Assembly (NCBI GenBank): GCA_028280445.1
Contig: JANQLU010000108.1
Location: forward strand, 1-64,000
DNA length: 64,000 bases
Reading direction: 5' to 3'
DNA from: Pirellulaceae bacterium
GTDB lineage: Bacteria; Planctomycetota; Planctomycetia; Pirellulales; Pirellulaceae
Shown piece after piece: positions 52,605 through 61,613 of this stretch; position 1 is the stretch's first letter, and every line of letters begins with the position of its first letter. Both the position numbers and the translations under genes were made by a program. Below the pieces are notes generated by a model, which was not told where the DNA came from, searched no databases, and saw only the letters and a list, made by a program, of their open reading frames with translations.

Positions 52605-53126
52605 ATGTTGAAACTCCTAAAAAAAACCGTCAAAAAATCGCTAGATAAAATTCGACATACACATTGGCGCAAAAAAGTGATGCGTCACGCGGGCACCTGC
52701 AAATCTCCGCCACGAGTCAAAGGCAAATCCCGAGTCACACCCAATACACATCTGGGACACAATGTCAATTTCAATGGAATGGAAATCGTTGGTGCCGGTA
52801 CCGTTACCATCGGCGACAATTTCCACTCTGGAATTCAATGTCGAATGATTACTCAAAATCACAACTATGACAGCGGCGATGCGATCCCATACGGTTCGAC
52901 ATACGTTTACAAAGACATCGTGATCGAAGATAACGTCTGGCTGGGAGATCGCGTCATCATCCTCGGAGGAGTGACAATCGGCGAGGGCGCCATCATTCAG
53001 GCAGGCAGTGTGGTTGTCAAAGATATTCCAAAATACGCCATTGCCGGCGGACACCCCGCTCAAGTTTTTAAAGAGCGCGATATCGAACACTATGAACGGT
53101 TGAAAAAAGAAGGAAAATTCATTTAA
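52605..53126 (+). CDS. Hexapeptide-repeat acyltransferase (CysE/LacA/WbbJ type)
   Basis: A 173-residue left-handed beta-helix acyltransferase. After a basic N-terminus (about 1-40) come hexapeptide coils (GHNVNFNGMEIVGAGTVTIG), the active-site-type His region ITQNHNYDSGDAIPYG, EDNVWLGDRVIILGGVTIGE and the closing IAGGHPAQVFKERD. It probably O- or N-acetylates a sugar in the repeat unit using acetyl-CoA. The gene is in the same run as the transferases at 51168 and 53157, with short gaps. Confidence 0.9.
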   Translation: MLKLLKKTVKKSLDKIRHTHWRKKVMRHAGTCKSPPRVKGKSRVTPNTHLGHNVNFNGMEIVGAGTVTIGDNFHSGIQCRMITQNHNYDSGDAIPYGSTYVYKDIVIEDNVWLGDRVIILGGVTIGEGAIIQAGSVVVKDIPKYAIAGGHPAQVFKERDIEHYERLKKEGKFI

Positions 53127-53156
53127 CGCGCGAACCGTTGCATTTCAGATCTGGAA

Positions 53157-54407
53157 ATGAAAAAAATTCTCATCGTCTCGTCAACTTTCTATCCCGACAA
53201 AACAGTGGGAGCGATCCGGGTATCCCAATGGGCCAAACATCTTCCCGCGTTCGGATGGCAACCGACTATTGCCTGTCGTTTTCAAGGTGTCACGGCAACC
53301 GACGAAGAAATAGCACGAAATATTCATCCCGATTGCTCGATCAATTATCTCGACGCCAACCCCGGCAACCGCAACCAGGACTCGACAAAGTCGTCTTCTG
53401 CCCAAAAAAATAATTCGCTCGGCAAATTCATAAAACACAACATTGTCAAATCGTTATTGGAACCTTTTTCGATTCCCGATGTCTCTCGATGGATGTGGCG
53501 AAAGTTGGAAAAACGCTTACAACAAATCGCTGAATCCGAAAAATCAGACATCATTCTGACCAGTAGCCCGCCGCATTCGATTCACTCAGCCGGTTTGAGC
53601 ATCGCGCGCACATTGAACATTCCCCTGATTTGCGATTTCCGTGATCCCTTTCTGGATGATTCGAGATTTCGACCACGCGGAATTCGAAAACTCTTGTCCC
53701 ACAAATTCGTAGATTACGAAAAACAACTCGTTGAGCAATCCGCTCACGTCATTACAGCGATTCCAGGACACTACGACGAACTTGTTGCCAGACACGCAAG
53801 CCATTCGTCCAAAATCCACCTGATTAAAAACGGATTTCCCGATGAAATGGATTTCCAGCCCGCTGGCAGCACTCCATCTGAAAACGAGATCGTGATTACA
53901 ACCGCCGGTGTAATCTCAAGTGAATGTGTCGACGTTTTCAAAAACGTCTTTTCAAATCTAAAAAACGACCTGGGAAATTCGATCAATCTTCGATTTCATC
54001 ACTATGGTCCCGTTCCCGAGTCCGCGATCAATGACTCGCAATTTACGTTTCATGGCAAAGTTAACCACGAACAGGTGCTCGGGGCGTTGGTTTCGTCAAA
54101 CGTACTGCTCCTGTTTATCGACAAAATCCGATCGGCTTGTGGTGGATTGAGCTCAAAACTCTACGAATACCTTGCCACAGGACACCCGATCGTCGCCATC
54201 CGACCAACGGCAGCCGACCGACAACTGCTCGATTCGTTGGATTGGGTACTAACTCTCGACCAACCATGCCCTACCCAAGCCTCCGAGTTTATCAAAAAGG
54301 CAATTCGTGACGAATTGTCTGCGCCACAACCTTGGTTGGAACAATACCGATTAGAAAATGGCCGCAAATCAAAAGCAAAACAACTTTCACAAATTCTCAG
54401 TTTATAA
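53157..54407 (+). CDS. Glycosyltransferase family 4 protein (first of four)
   Basis: A 416-residue GT-B glycosyltransferase. The N-terminal glycine/serine-rich loop is IVSSTFYPDKTVGAIRVSQW, the acceptor domain holds LICDFRDPFLDD, and the nucleotide-sugar side shows GKVNHEQVLGALVSSNVLLL and LSSKLYEYLATGHPIVAIRP, where the Glu of YEYLA sits in the usual E-x7-E position, although the second Glu is not clear. Sugar and linkage are unknown. It starts 30 bases after the acyltransferase gene. A gap of about 290 bases without a supported gene follows. Confidence 0.87.
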   Translation: MKKILIVSSTFYPDKTVGAIRVSQWAKHLPAFGWQPTIACRFQGVTATDEEIARNIHPDCSINYLDANPGNRNQDSTKSSSAQKNNSLGKFIKHNIVKSLLEPFSIPDVSRWMWRKLEKRLQQIAESEKSDIILTSSPPHSIHSAGLSIARTLNIPLICDFRDPFLDDSRFRPRGIRKLLSHKFVDYEKQLVEQSAHVITAIPGHYDELVARHASHSSKIHLIKNGFPDEMDFQPAGSTPSENEIVITTAGVISSECVDVFKNVFSNLKNDLGNSINLRFHHYGPVPESAINDSQFTFHGKVNHEQVLGALVSSNVLLLFIDKIRSACGGLSSKLYEYLATGHPIVAIRPTAADRQLLDSLDWVLTLDQPCPTQASEFIKKAIRDELSAPQPWLEQYRLENGRKSKAKQLSQILSL

Positions 54408-54700
54408 AATAGCGATTTTTTTGTACAACAAGTCGTTTGACGAATGAATCGAAGCAAGCGTTAAATGATTCCTTTACAATTGTTGACAATCTGCTCAGCG
54501 GACCGACGATGGATCTTCGCTGCACGCTTCGATCGGTCAAAACAGCACTTGTCGACTCGACTCACCACAATACCCAAATCGATTGTCCGCATGAAATTTG
54601 CCCAATCCCGTCGACAATCCCCTGGCACAGGTTTATTTCGAGCCAAGATTGAAGCTACTCACTCCATCACGTCAACGGAAATTTGTCGGGAACTGAATCC

Positions 54701-55975
54701 ATGATCTACGTTGCACTCCTGTTGAATTGCATTTGCATCGTGATCACGGTGTTTGTAGTACTTCGTGAAAACTCGAAAAAGATCGTCCCGCTGTTCAGTC
54801 TGCGAAATGTATTCCTGTTTGGCTTTCTCTATTTTCAGTCCTTCGGCTTTTTCAGTTGGCTGCTCGACAGGGATTCACAAGGTTGGTGGAGCTTTCTTGT
54901 TTCGGATGAAAACTACGAGACTTCGGTGTATTACGGGGTCTGTTTAAATATATTTTTGATTGTTTTTCTCGTTACTTATCGTTTTTTTAAATTCAAAGCG
55001 AAACCGGAAAAGAAAATACGCGAATTGGAACCTGTCCAACTGTTTCAACTCGCCATCATCATGACGTTGATTGCGATCGCGGTCTGGTTCCTGGGACGAT
55101 TTGGATTTCGTGACCTGATGCGATTCATCAGTTCAGGAATCGGTGTAACCGCAACTGGATTTGCTGCCTGGGCCTGGACGTCACGTGTTAAAAATCCGGC
55201 ATTCATCCTGCTGGTATTTGCAATTGCCATGGTCAATTTGACACCACATCTGACCGACTATGGGCGACGTGGAATTGTTTCGATCGCCGCAATTGTAGCC
55301 TGGGTGTTGTATTACCGTGTGTCGTTTCGATTTAATCCGGTCAAGCTCGGAGTCGTTACAGTATTGATTGCCATCCCCATGTTGTTTGTCATCGCGGCTT
55401 TTTCCGAAGCGCGTGTCAGACGCCCCGAATCAACTGTTCAGGCAGTTCAATACATGCTCAAAGCCGATATCAACCGAGGGATGAGACGACTGGCAACTTT
55501 TCAAGGTTCGGCGCCAATTTCCATGTGGTGCATGGAACATCATCCCTCTCCTCATCGCTATCGCCATTGCCATTCAGCAGCTGCGTTTTTTTTCTTTTTC
55601 GTACCTCGCTCCATTTGGCCTGAAAAACCCGATGGACTCGGCAAGTCGATACCAAGACTTGCCGGGCTCAAACGCGTCGGTGGTTTGAATGTGGGTGCCG
55701 GTCTGACAGGACATGCGTTTGCCGAAGGAGGATTGTATGCGCTAGTGCTGTATGCAGTGCTGATTGCCATCTTGTTAAAAACGATCGATATTTTCATCGT
55801 CGTCAAGATTTCTGCAATTTATCGAATTCCTCTGGCGGCTGGCCTGGGCGATTTATTTGCAACGGCCCGCGGCGAAGTCAATTTCTTTCTCGATATCATG
55901 ATGATCTCGATTGTTTCGGGATTGCTTGTCGCCATGGTGCTGACAAGATTCCTGTACGGTCGTATCAAGATCTAA
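54701..55975 (+). CDS. Wzy-like O-antigen/oligosaccharide repeat-unit polymerase
   Basis: A 424-residue polytopic membrane protein with about 10 to 12 helices. The ATG at 54701 is chosen over a TTG at 54683. Features include a periplasmic-loop motif FFFFFVPRSIWPEKPDGLGK and GLTGHAFAEGGLYALVLYAV, which match the form of oligosaccharide repeat-unit polymerases (FVPRxxWPxKP and a glycine-rich E-x-G end). The eight-T run at about 55585 keeps the frame open and the motif right after it is correct, so no frameshift is needed. It likely polymerises the repeat units moved by the Wzx protein at 42663. Families of this type are too variable to name the linkage. Confidence 0.82.
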   Translation: MIYVALLLNCICIVITVFVVLRENSKKIVPLFSLRNVFLFGFLYFQSFGFFSWLLDRDSQGWWSFLVSDENYETSVYYGVCLNIFLIVFLVTYRFFKFKAKPEKKIRELEPVQLFQLAIIMTLIAIAVWFLGRFGFRDLMRFISSGIGVTATGFAAWAWTSRVKNPAFILLVFAIAMVNLTPHLTDYGRRGIVSIAAIVAWVLYYRVSFRFNPVKLGVVTVLIAIPMLFVIAAFSEARVRRPESTVQAVQYMLKADINRGMRRLATFQGSAPISMWCMEHHPSPHRYRHCHSAAAFFFFFVPRSIWPEKPDGLGKSIPRLAGLKRVGGLNVGAGLTGHAFAEGGLYALVLYAVLIAILLKTIDIFIVVKISAIYRIPLAAGLGDLFATARGEVNFFLDIMMISIVSGLLVAMVLTRFLYGRIKI

Positions 55976-55984
55976 CGGCAAGTC

Positions 55985-57142
55985 GTGGAAAAACCAAAAA
56001 TCAGAGTCTTGTTCCAGCAACCAACGCTGGCTGAGTATCGAGTGCCTCTCTATCGAAAGATCGCAAGCTACGACGATATTGAGGTTACCGTGGCGCATGG
56101 CCATTCGCCCAATCTGCCCAACTGTGAGGCCGACGGATTTCAAACCCAACTGGTTTTGGAAAAAAACTGGTTCGGTAGCAAAGTGATTTGGCACGCTGCA
56201 CAAACATCGTTTGCCACACGCGACCATTGCGACGTAATGGTGTTTTCAGGAAACATCCGCTACTTGAGCCTGGTTCCTGGTTTACGAAAAGCTCGGCGGA
56301 ACGGAGTCGCAACGGTCCTCTGGGGTCATCATCGAGCGAAATCCGGCGGGAAAGCCGCCAACTGGATTCGACAGAAATATCTGTTTCCGCTCGCCGACAC
56401 GATTGTTTGCTACAGCCACGCAGTCGCCGACCAAATTCGTGAGCAACCCGATTTCCGCGCCAAAACTTTCGTGGCACCCAATGCCATTGATCAAACACCT
56501 GTCGCCTTGGCCCGCCAACAATGGCTGGATTCTCCGGAAAAACTACAAGAATTCAAAACAGAACACGATTTGGCAACGGGGCCCAACTTGCTGTTTGTTT
56601 CCCGCATCAAGCCCCGAAACAAATTGGAGATCATGCTCGACGTGCTGACGAAAGTTGCTAAAAAATTTCAACACGCCAAAGCCATCATCGTCGGAGCCCA
56701 CAATGATGAACAAAAACGCATCGAAAAACTGGCGCAACAATCAGGATTGGAAAATCGAGTGCTGTTTCCCGGCGCCATCTACGATCAACGACAGCTGGCT
56801 CCCTGGTTCTTGAGTTCCGACATCTTCCTTTACCCTTCACAAATTGGATTGAGTCTTTTTCACGCCTTTGGTTATGGCCTACCAGTAGTCGCAGGCGAAC
56901 ATCCTGAAAACCAAAACCCGGAACTCGAAGCCCTCGAACATGGCAAAAACGGGTTCCGATTCACCGATGGAGATACGGCGGAAGCCACCGATTGTATTTT
57001 ACAGATCCTGGAAAATGAAAAACTCCGGCACGATATGTCGCAACATGCGCTGTCCACCGTGGAAAACCGATTCAATATCGATATCATGGCGGAACACTTT
57101 GTTCGAGCGATTCGTTACGCTGCCGAGAGTTTACAGAAGTAA
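55985..57142 (+). CDS. Glycosyltransferase family 4 protein (second of four)
   Basis: A 385-residue GT-B enzyme beginning at a GTG (55985). The N-terminal half holds VLFQQPTLAEYRVPLYRKIA and TVLWGHHRAKSGGKAANW; the C-terminal half holds LLFVSRIKPRNKLEIMLDVL, VLFPGAIYDQRQLAPWFLSS, then SLFHAFGYGLPVVAGEH, where the E-x7-E motif of GT4 is partly degenerate. It begins 9 bases after the polymerase gene, so translation may be coupled. The donor and acceptor are unknown. Confidence 0.88.
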   Translation: MEKPKIRVLFQQPTLAEYRVPLYRKIASYDDIEVTVAHGHSPNLPNCEADGFQTQLVLEKNWFGSKVIWHAAQTSFATRDHCDVMVFSGNIRYLSLVPGLRKARRNGVATVLWGHHRAKSGGKAANWIRQKYLFPLADTIVCYSHAVADQIREQPDFRAKTFVAPNAIDQTPVALARQQWLDSPEKLQEFKTEHDLATGPNLLFVSRIKPRNKLEIMLDVLTKVAKKFQHAKAIIVGAHNDEQKRIEKLAQQSGLENRVLFPGAIYDQRQLAPWFLSSDIFLYPSQIGLSLFHAFGYGLPVVAGEHPENQNPELEALEHGKNGFRFTDGDTAEATDCILQILENEKLRHDMSQHALSTVENRFNIDIMAEHFVRAIRYAAESLQK

Positions 57143-57147
57143 TTTCG

Positions 57148-58179
57148 ATGTTATTGATTGATGCAACAAATTTGAGCGCCGGTGGAGGAGGCGCATTGCT
57201 GAAATATTTGGTCAGTGAAATCAATTTCCCCTTTCACCTCGTCGTTTCTCATCGAGTCGGATTGTCCGAATCCGAAAATATTCAATGTGTTGGTCGCACC
57301 AATCCGTTAGGAAAAAAACGACAACAAATCCTCGAACAACTGGTTTCCCGATTGCGTCCCGACAAAGCGTTATATTTTGGCAATTTGCCACCACGAAAAA
57401 CGCTCGATGTTAAAAACACTTACACCTATTTTCATAACGCGCATTTGATCCAATCGATGGATCAACGGTGCCGATATTCGATCAAAGACCGTTTGCGCTA
57501 CACGATGATTCGTCGCGGCATCCGAAAATGTTTAACGAATACCCAACAATGGATTTTCCAGACACCGGAAATTCGTAAAGCGTTTGTGGCGGAATATGCG
57601 TTCGCCGAATCAAACACGCACGTGCTGCCGTTTTTTGATGAGCAACAATTACGTCAACGGTGCAGTTCGTTTGACGCGACCCAAAAACGGGACGGTTTTA
57701 TTTACTTGAGCGATGATCGGCCGCATAAAAATCATCGTCGACTGCTCGACGCTTGGGAGATTTTGCAACAACAATTCGAACTGACTCCCACCCTGCATTT
57801 GACGATCCCACGCTCCAACGCTGCTTTGGAATACCGAATCAAACAACTCAACGACTCGGGCTGCAACATCATTAATCACGGATTGATGGAGCGTGATGAC
57901 GCGTTAAACCTGGTTGTACAGTGTGAGTTTTCGATATTCCCGTCATTATTGGAAACACTGGGTTTGGGGTTGATCGAAGGCGCGTTGTTGCGGACAAAAG
58001 TCCTATGCAGCAACGACAAATCACTGCAATATGTAATTATGCCGTCGGCCTCATTCGACCCCTTGAATACGGTTGATATCGCCGAAACGGTCAAAAACGC
58101 GATTCAGAATTGCGACTACGCGGAAATCAAACTGGACAACCAGATCGACGATTTACTCCGCTTGCTGGCACCCCAATGA
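57148..58179 (+). CDS. Glycosyltransferase family 4-like protein (third of four)
   Basis: A 343-residue GT-B enzyme. The N-terminal donor-side loop is LIDATNLSAGGGGALLKYLV, followed by YFGNLPPRKTLDV and YTYFHNAHLIQS; the C-terminal half begins with FIYLSDDRPHKNHRRLLDAW and ends with FSIFPSLLETLGLGLIEGAL, which carries the E-x7-E pair (ETLGLGLIE). It is shorter than the other GT4 enzymes here. It starts 5 bases after the preceding gene. Sugar specificity is unknown. Confidence 0.88.
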   Translation: MLLIDATNLSAGGGGALLKYLVSEINFPFHLVVSHRVGLSESENIQCVGRTNPLGKKRQQILEQLVSRLRPDKALYFGNLPPRKTLDVKNTYTYFHNAHLIQSMDQRCRYSIKDRLRYTMIRRGIRKCLTNTQQWIFQTPEIRKAFVAEYAFAESNTHVLPFFDEQQLRQRCSSFDATQKRDGFIYLSDDRPHKNHRRLLDAWEILQQQFELTPTLHLTIPRSNAALEYRIKQLNDSGCNIINHGLMERDDALNLVVQCEFSIFPSLLETLGLGLIEGALLRTKVLCSNDKSLQYVIMPSASFDPLNTVDIAETVKNAIQNCDYAEIKLDNQIDDLLRLLAPQ

Positions 58180-58219
58180 ACACTTCTCGACAAGCCAAAC
58201 ACTAAAGGCATCAGCCAAC

Positions 58220-60334
58220 GTGAAACAAATTCTTCAAAATCTGGGTAACGGCGAAACCTATTTAGCGGAGGTCCCCTGTCCGCGCCGCTCATCGGGATCT
58301 GTTTTGGTCAAAACCACGCGCACGCTAGTTTCACTTGGCACAGAGAAAATGCTGATCGACTTTGGCAAAAGCGGTCTAATTGCCAAAGCTCGATCTCAAC
58401 CCGACAAAGTCAAACAGGTCCTTCAGAAAATCAAAACAGACGGCCTCTGGACAACCCTCGAAGCCGTCAAAGCCAAACTCGACACGCCCATCCCGTTGGG
58501 ATATTGCAACGTTGGGCAAGTCATCGAGGCGGATGATCAACACGCCTATTCTGCCGGCGATCGAGTTGTTAGCAACGGACCGCACGCGGAATTGGTTTCC
58601 GTACCGGTCAATCTGACCGCCACCGTTCCAGAAAATGTTTCGGACGAACATGCCGCATTCACCGTTGTCGGAGCCATTGGGTTGCAAGGGATTCGTCTGA
58701 TGGCGCCCACGTTGGGCGAGAAAATCGTCGTCAGCGGTCTGGGTCTGATCGGTTTGATGACTGTCCAAATGCTGCGGGCTCACGGTTGCCAAGTGCTGGG
58801 AATCGATTTTGATAAAAACAAACTCGAATTGGCCAGACAATTTGGCGCAGAAACGGTCGATCTGGGCGACGAACAAGACCCGGTCAAAATTGCCGATCAC
58901 TGGAGCCGCGGCACGGGAGTCGACGGAGTCATTATCACCGCGTCGACGAAAAGTAACGAATTGATTCATCAAGCGGCAACGATGTGCCGCAAACGTGGTC
59001 GTATTGTGTTAGTAGGCGTCATCGGACTCAATTTGCAACGTGCCGATTTTTATGAAAAAGAACTTTCGTTCCAGGTTTCGTGTTCGTACGGTCCGGGCCG
59101 CTACGACGAAAATTACGAAAAACGTGGATTGGATTACCCGATCGGTTTTGTACGTTGGACGGAGCAAAGAAATTTCGAAGCTGTCCTGCAGTTGATGGCC
59201 GATGGAAAACTGGATGTCGCTCCGTTGATAACTCACCGTTTTGCGTTCGACGACGCGCTGCGAGGATACGAAGCGGTCGGCGATCCTGGCGCGATGGGAA
59301 TCGTTCTGGAATACTCCAGCGACGACACATCGCCGCCCGCTGAAAAATCGATTCCGTTGTCCGGTTCGACAACTGCGTCGGGTTCGCCACACATTGCGTT
59401 TATCGGGGCAGGGGGGTTCACAACGCGGATGCTCCTGCCACTGCTGCCCAAAGAACTTCAGCGACACACGATTGTCAGCAGCTCCGGAGTTTCCGCCACA
59501 CATGCTGGCAAAAAATTCAGTTTTCAAAATATTGGCAGCGATTCGCAGCAAGTATTTACGAACCCAGACATCGACGCCGTTTTCATCACGACGCCACACA
59601 ACACACATGCCGCCATGGTCTGCCAGGCGTTGGAAAACAAAAAACATCTATTTGTTGAAAAACCACTGGCCATGAACCGCGACGAACTGAGTCAGGTCCA
59701 ACAGGCAAGCGAGCAAAATCCCGATCAGTGTGTCATGGTTGGATTCAATCGGCGGTTTTCACCTCACATCGAGGCGATCAAGCAATGGATGGGTTCGGCG
59801 CCCGGAGCCAAATCGATTGTCATTACCGTCAATGCGGGTGCTATTGCTGCCGACCACTGGACGCAAAACCGAGAGGTCGGAGGCGGCCGGATTATCGGGG
59901 AAGCGTGTCATTTTATCGACCTCGCCAGATTCCTGGCGGGCCACCCGATTTCCGTGACCAATGCATTTGCGATGACGACAGGAGACGGGCGACTCGGCGA
60001 CTGCGCATCCATCCAACTGTCGTTTTCCGACGGCTCCATTGCAACCGTTCACTATTTTTCAAATGGAAGCAAGAATTTTCCCAAAGAACGTGTCGAAGTT
60101 TTTGCAGCCGGCAAAGTTTTTAGTTGCAACAATTTCCGATTCTCTCAAGAAATCGGTGGCAAACGAAAATTGAAAACGAGGTCACAAGATAAAGGCCACG
60201 AAAATGAACTTGCCGAGTTCGCCAAAACAATTCGCGAGGGAGGGGATTGGCCGATCCCAGCTGCCGAACTCTGGGAAGTTACCCAGTCGACGATCGAAGC
60301 CGCAGAACAGATTCACAGTCAACTCAAACCTTAG
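58220..60334 (+). CDS. Bi-domain oxidoreductase: zinc-type alcohol dehydrogenase fold fused to Gfo/Idh/MocA
   Basis: The GTG at 58220 gives 704 residues; the open frame reaches back to 58073 but that part overlaps the glycosyltransferase gene. Residues about 1-365 form a medium-chain dehydrogenase (HAAFTVVGAIGLQGIRLMAP, VVSGLGLIGLMTVQMLRAHG, VLVGVIGL), and about 385-704 a Gfo/Idh/MocA oxidoreductase (IAFIGAGGFTTRMLLPLLP, LFVEKPLAMNRDELSQV, VMVGFNRRFSPHIEAIKQW, GEACHFIDLARFLAG). This double-enzyme type is common in polysaccharide loci next to heparinase-like and GT genes, but its substrate is unknown. It may modify a glycan or nucleotide sugar precursor. Confidence 0.9.
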   Translation: MKQILQNLGNGETYLAEVPCPRRSSGSVLVKTTRTLVSLGTEKMLIDFGKSGLIAKARSQPDKVKQVLQKIKTDGLWTTLEAVKAKLDTPIPLGYCNVGQVIEADDQHAYSAGDRVVSNGPHAELVSVPVNLTATVPENVSDEHAAFTVVGAIGLQGIRLMAPTLGEKIVVSGLGLIGLMTVQMLRAHGCQVLGIDFDKNKLELARQFGAETVDLGDEQDPVKIADHWSRGTGVDGVIITASTKSNELIHQAATMCRKRGRIVLVGVIGLNLQRADFYEKELSFQVSCSYGPGRYDENYEKRGLDYPIGFVRWTEQRNFEAVLQLMADGKLDVAPLITHRFAFDDALRGYEAVGDPGAMGIVLEYSSDDTSPPAEKSIPLSGSTTASGSPHIAFIGAGGFTTRMLLPLLPKELQRHTIVSSSGVSATHAGKKFSFQNIGSDSQQVFTNPDIDAVFITTPHNTHAAMVCQALENKKHLFVEKPLAMNRDELSQVQQASEQNPDQCVMVGFNRRFSPHIEAIKQWMGSAPGAKSIVITVNAGAIAADHWTQNREVGGGRIIGEACHFIDLARFLAGHPISVTNAFAMTTGDGRLGDCASIQLSFSDGSIATVHYFSNGSKNFPKERVEVFAAGKVFSCNNFRFSQEIGGKRKLKTRSQDKGHENELAEFAKTIREGGDWPIPAAELWEVTQSTIEAAEQIHSQLKP

Positions 60335-60377
60335 AGCATTTTCAATTGTCCGAGTTGAACTGCTGAATATCCCGCCA

Positions 60378-61613
60378 ATGAGAATCACTTTTTTCACTCA
60401 CTATTTCCCACCTGAAGGCAATGCCCCTGCATCGCGGACCTATCAGCACTGTCTGCGTTGGGCCAAGGCGGGGCATGACATTACCGTGATCACTTGTGCG
60501 CCCAACGTTCCCGATGGCGTGGTTTATGACGGCTACCGAAATCGCCTGTGGCCGCAAACCGAAATGGTGGACGGCATCAAAGTTGTTCGAGTTTGGACGT
60601 ATCTCGCCGCAAATGCTGGTGGGTTGAAACGCATTTTCAATTTTGTTTCGTACATGATCTCGGCCTTGTTTGCGTTTGTTTTTTTTGTCCGTCGTCCCAA
60701 AGTCATCATTGCAACATCGCCCCAGTTTTTTTGCGGTTGGGCAGGCGTGTTTGCTTCCTGGCTCAAATGGCGTCCGCTGATCCTCGAAATTCGCGACATC
60801 TGGCCCGAGTCGATTGTCACGGTCGGTGCGATGAAAAAAGGGATGATCATTCGCATGCTCGAATGGGCAGAAAAAATCATGTACCGAGCGGCAACCCATA
60901 TTGTCGCCGTGGGAAACGGTTATCGCGACAACATCAAAACAAAAGCCAATGTCGAAAATCGTATTTCGGTCATTACCAACGGCGTCGATCTCGAAGATTT
61001 CAAACCGCAACCCAAATCGGCCGAGTTCCTCGAAGAATATGGAATCAAAGACAAATTCGTTTGTTCGTACGCTGGCACGATCGGCATGGCCCATGGACTG
61101 GATGTTACGATTCGAGCCGCCAAGATCTTGCAGCAACGGGAACGAAATGACATTGTATTTTTCTTGGTTGGCGATGGTGCGAGACGACAACAATTGCAGG
61201 AGTTGGCGACGGAAAACGGTGTTCAAGACATGGTGATTTTTGCGGGGCGGCTGCCAAAATCTGAAATGCCAACTGTTTTGGCCAGCTCTGATTGTTTGCT
61301 GATTCATCTCAAAAAAACGGATTTGTTCGAAACTGTCATCCCGTCCAAGATCTTTGAAGCGATGGCCATGCAACGCCCTCTGATTATGGGAGTGCGTGGC
61401 GAATCCGCCGACATCGTGGCCAGCAGCAAATCTGGAATCCCAATGGAACCGGACAACGAAAATGATCTGGTCGACGCTGTTTGCCGGCTTGCGGACGAAC
61501 CTGAATTTCAAAGCGAACTTTGTACGAACGGGCGTCGGTTTGCATCGGAAAACTATTCACGAGATCATCTGGCGGCTGAGTTCCTCAAGCTCATTGAAAG
61601 GATTGCTCAGTGA
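60378..61613 (+). CDS. Glycosyltransferase family 4 protein, WcaI/WbuB-like (fourth of four)
   Basis: A 411-residue GT-B enzyme from ATG 60378, chosen because MRITFFTHYFPPEGNAPASR is the usual N-terminus of this group. Other features are VIIATSPQFFCGWAGVFASW, LILEIRDIWPESIVTVGAM, the donor-side SYAGTIGMAHGLDVTIRAAK, and the motif SKIFEAMAMQRPLIMGVRGE. WbuB-like enzymes transfer FucNAc or similar acetamido sugars; the donor in this locus is not known. Its stop overlaps the GTG of the heparinase-like gene (GTGA), which implies coupling. Confidence 0.9.
   Translation: MRITFFTHYFPPEGNAPASRTYQHCLRWAKAGHDITVITCAPNVPDGVVYDGYRNRLWPQTEMVDGIKVVRVWTYLAANAGGLKRIFNFVSYMISALFAFVFFVRRPKVIIATSPQFFCGWAGVFASWLKWRPLILEIRDIWPESIVTVGAMKKGMIIRMLEWAEKIMYRAATHIVAVGNGYRDNIKTKANVENRISVITNGVDLEDFKPQPKSAEFLEEYGIKDKFVCSYAGTIGMAHGLDVTIRAAKILQQRERNDIVFFLVGDGARRQQLQELATENGVQDMVIFAGRLPKSEMPTVLASSDCLLIHLKKTDLFETVIPSKIFEAMAMQRPLIMGVRGESADIVASSKSGIPMEPDNENDLVDAVCRLADEPEFQSELCTNGRRFASENYSRDHLAAEFLKLIERIAQ

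Noticed and set aside
54408..54700. Short open frames in the gap before the Wzy-like gene
   Set aside because: Frames at 54437-54652 and 54465-54704 have no recognisable content or ribosome-binding sites; the gap holds nothing that I can name.
55580..55610. Possible frameshift at a run of eight T in the Wzy-like gene
   Set aside because: The reading frame continues directly into the expected motif VPRSIWPEKP and remains open to a proper membrane end, so the frame is right as given.
60342..61511. 389-codon open frame opposite the GT4 gene at 60378
   Set aside because: It is the antisense shadow of a well-supported glycosyltransferase and has low-complexity, His/Arg/Gln-rich translation with no recognisable motif.
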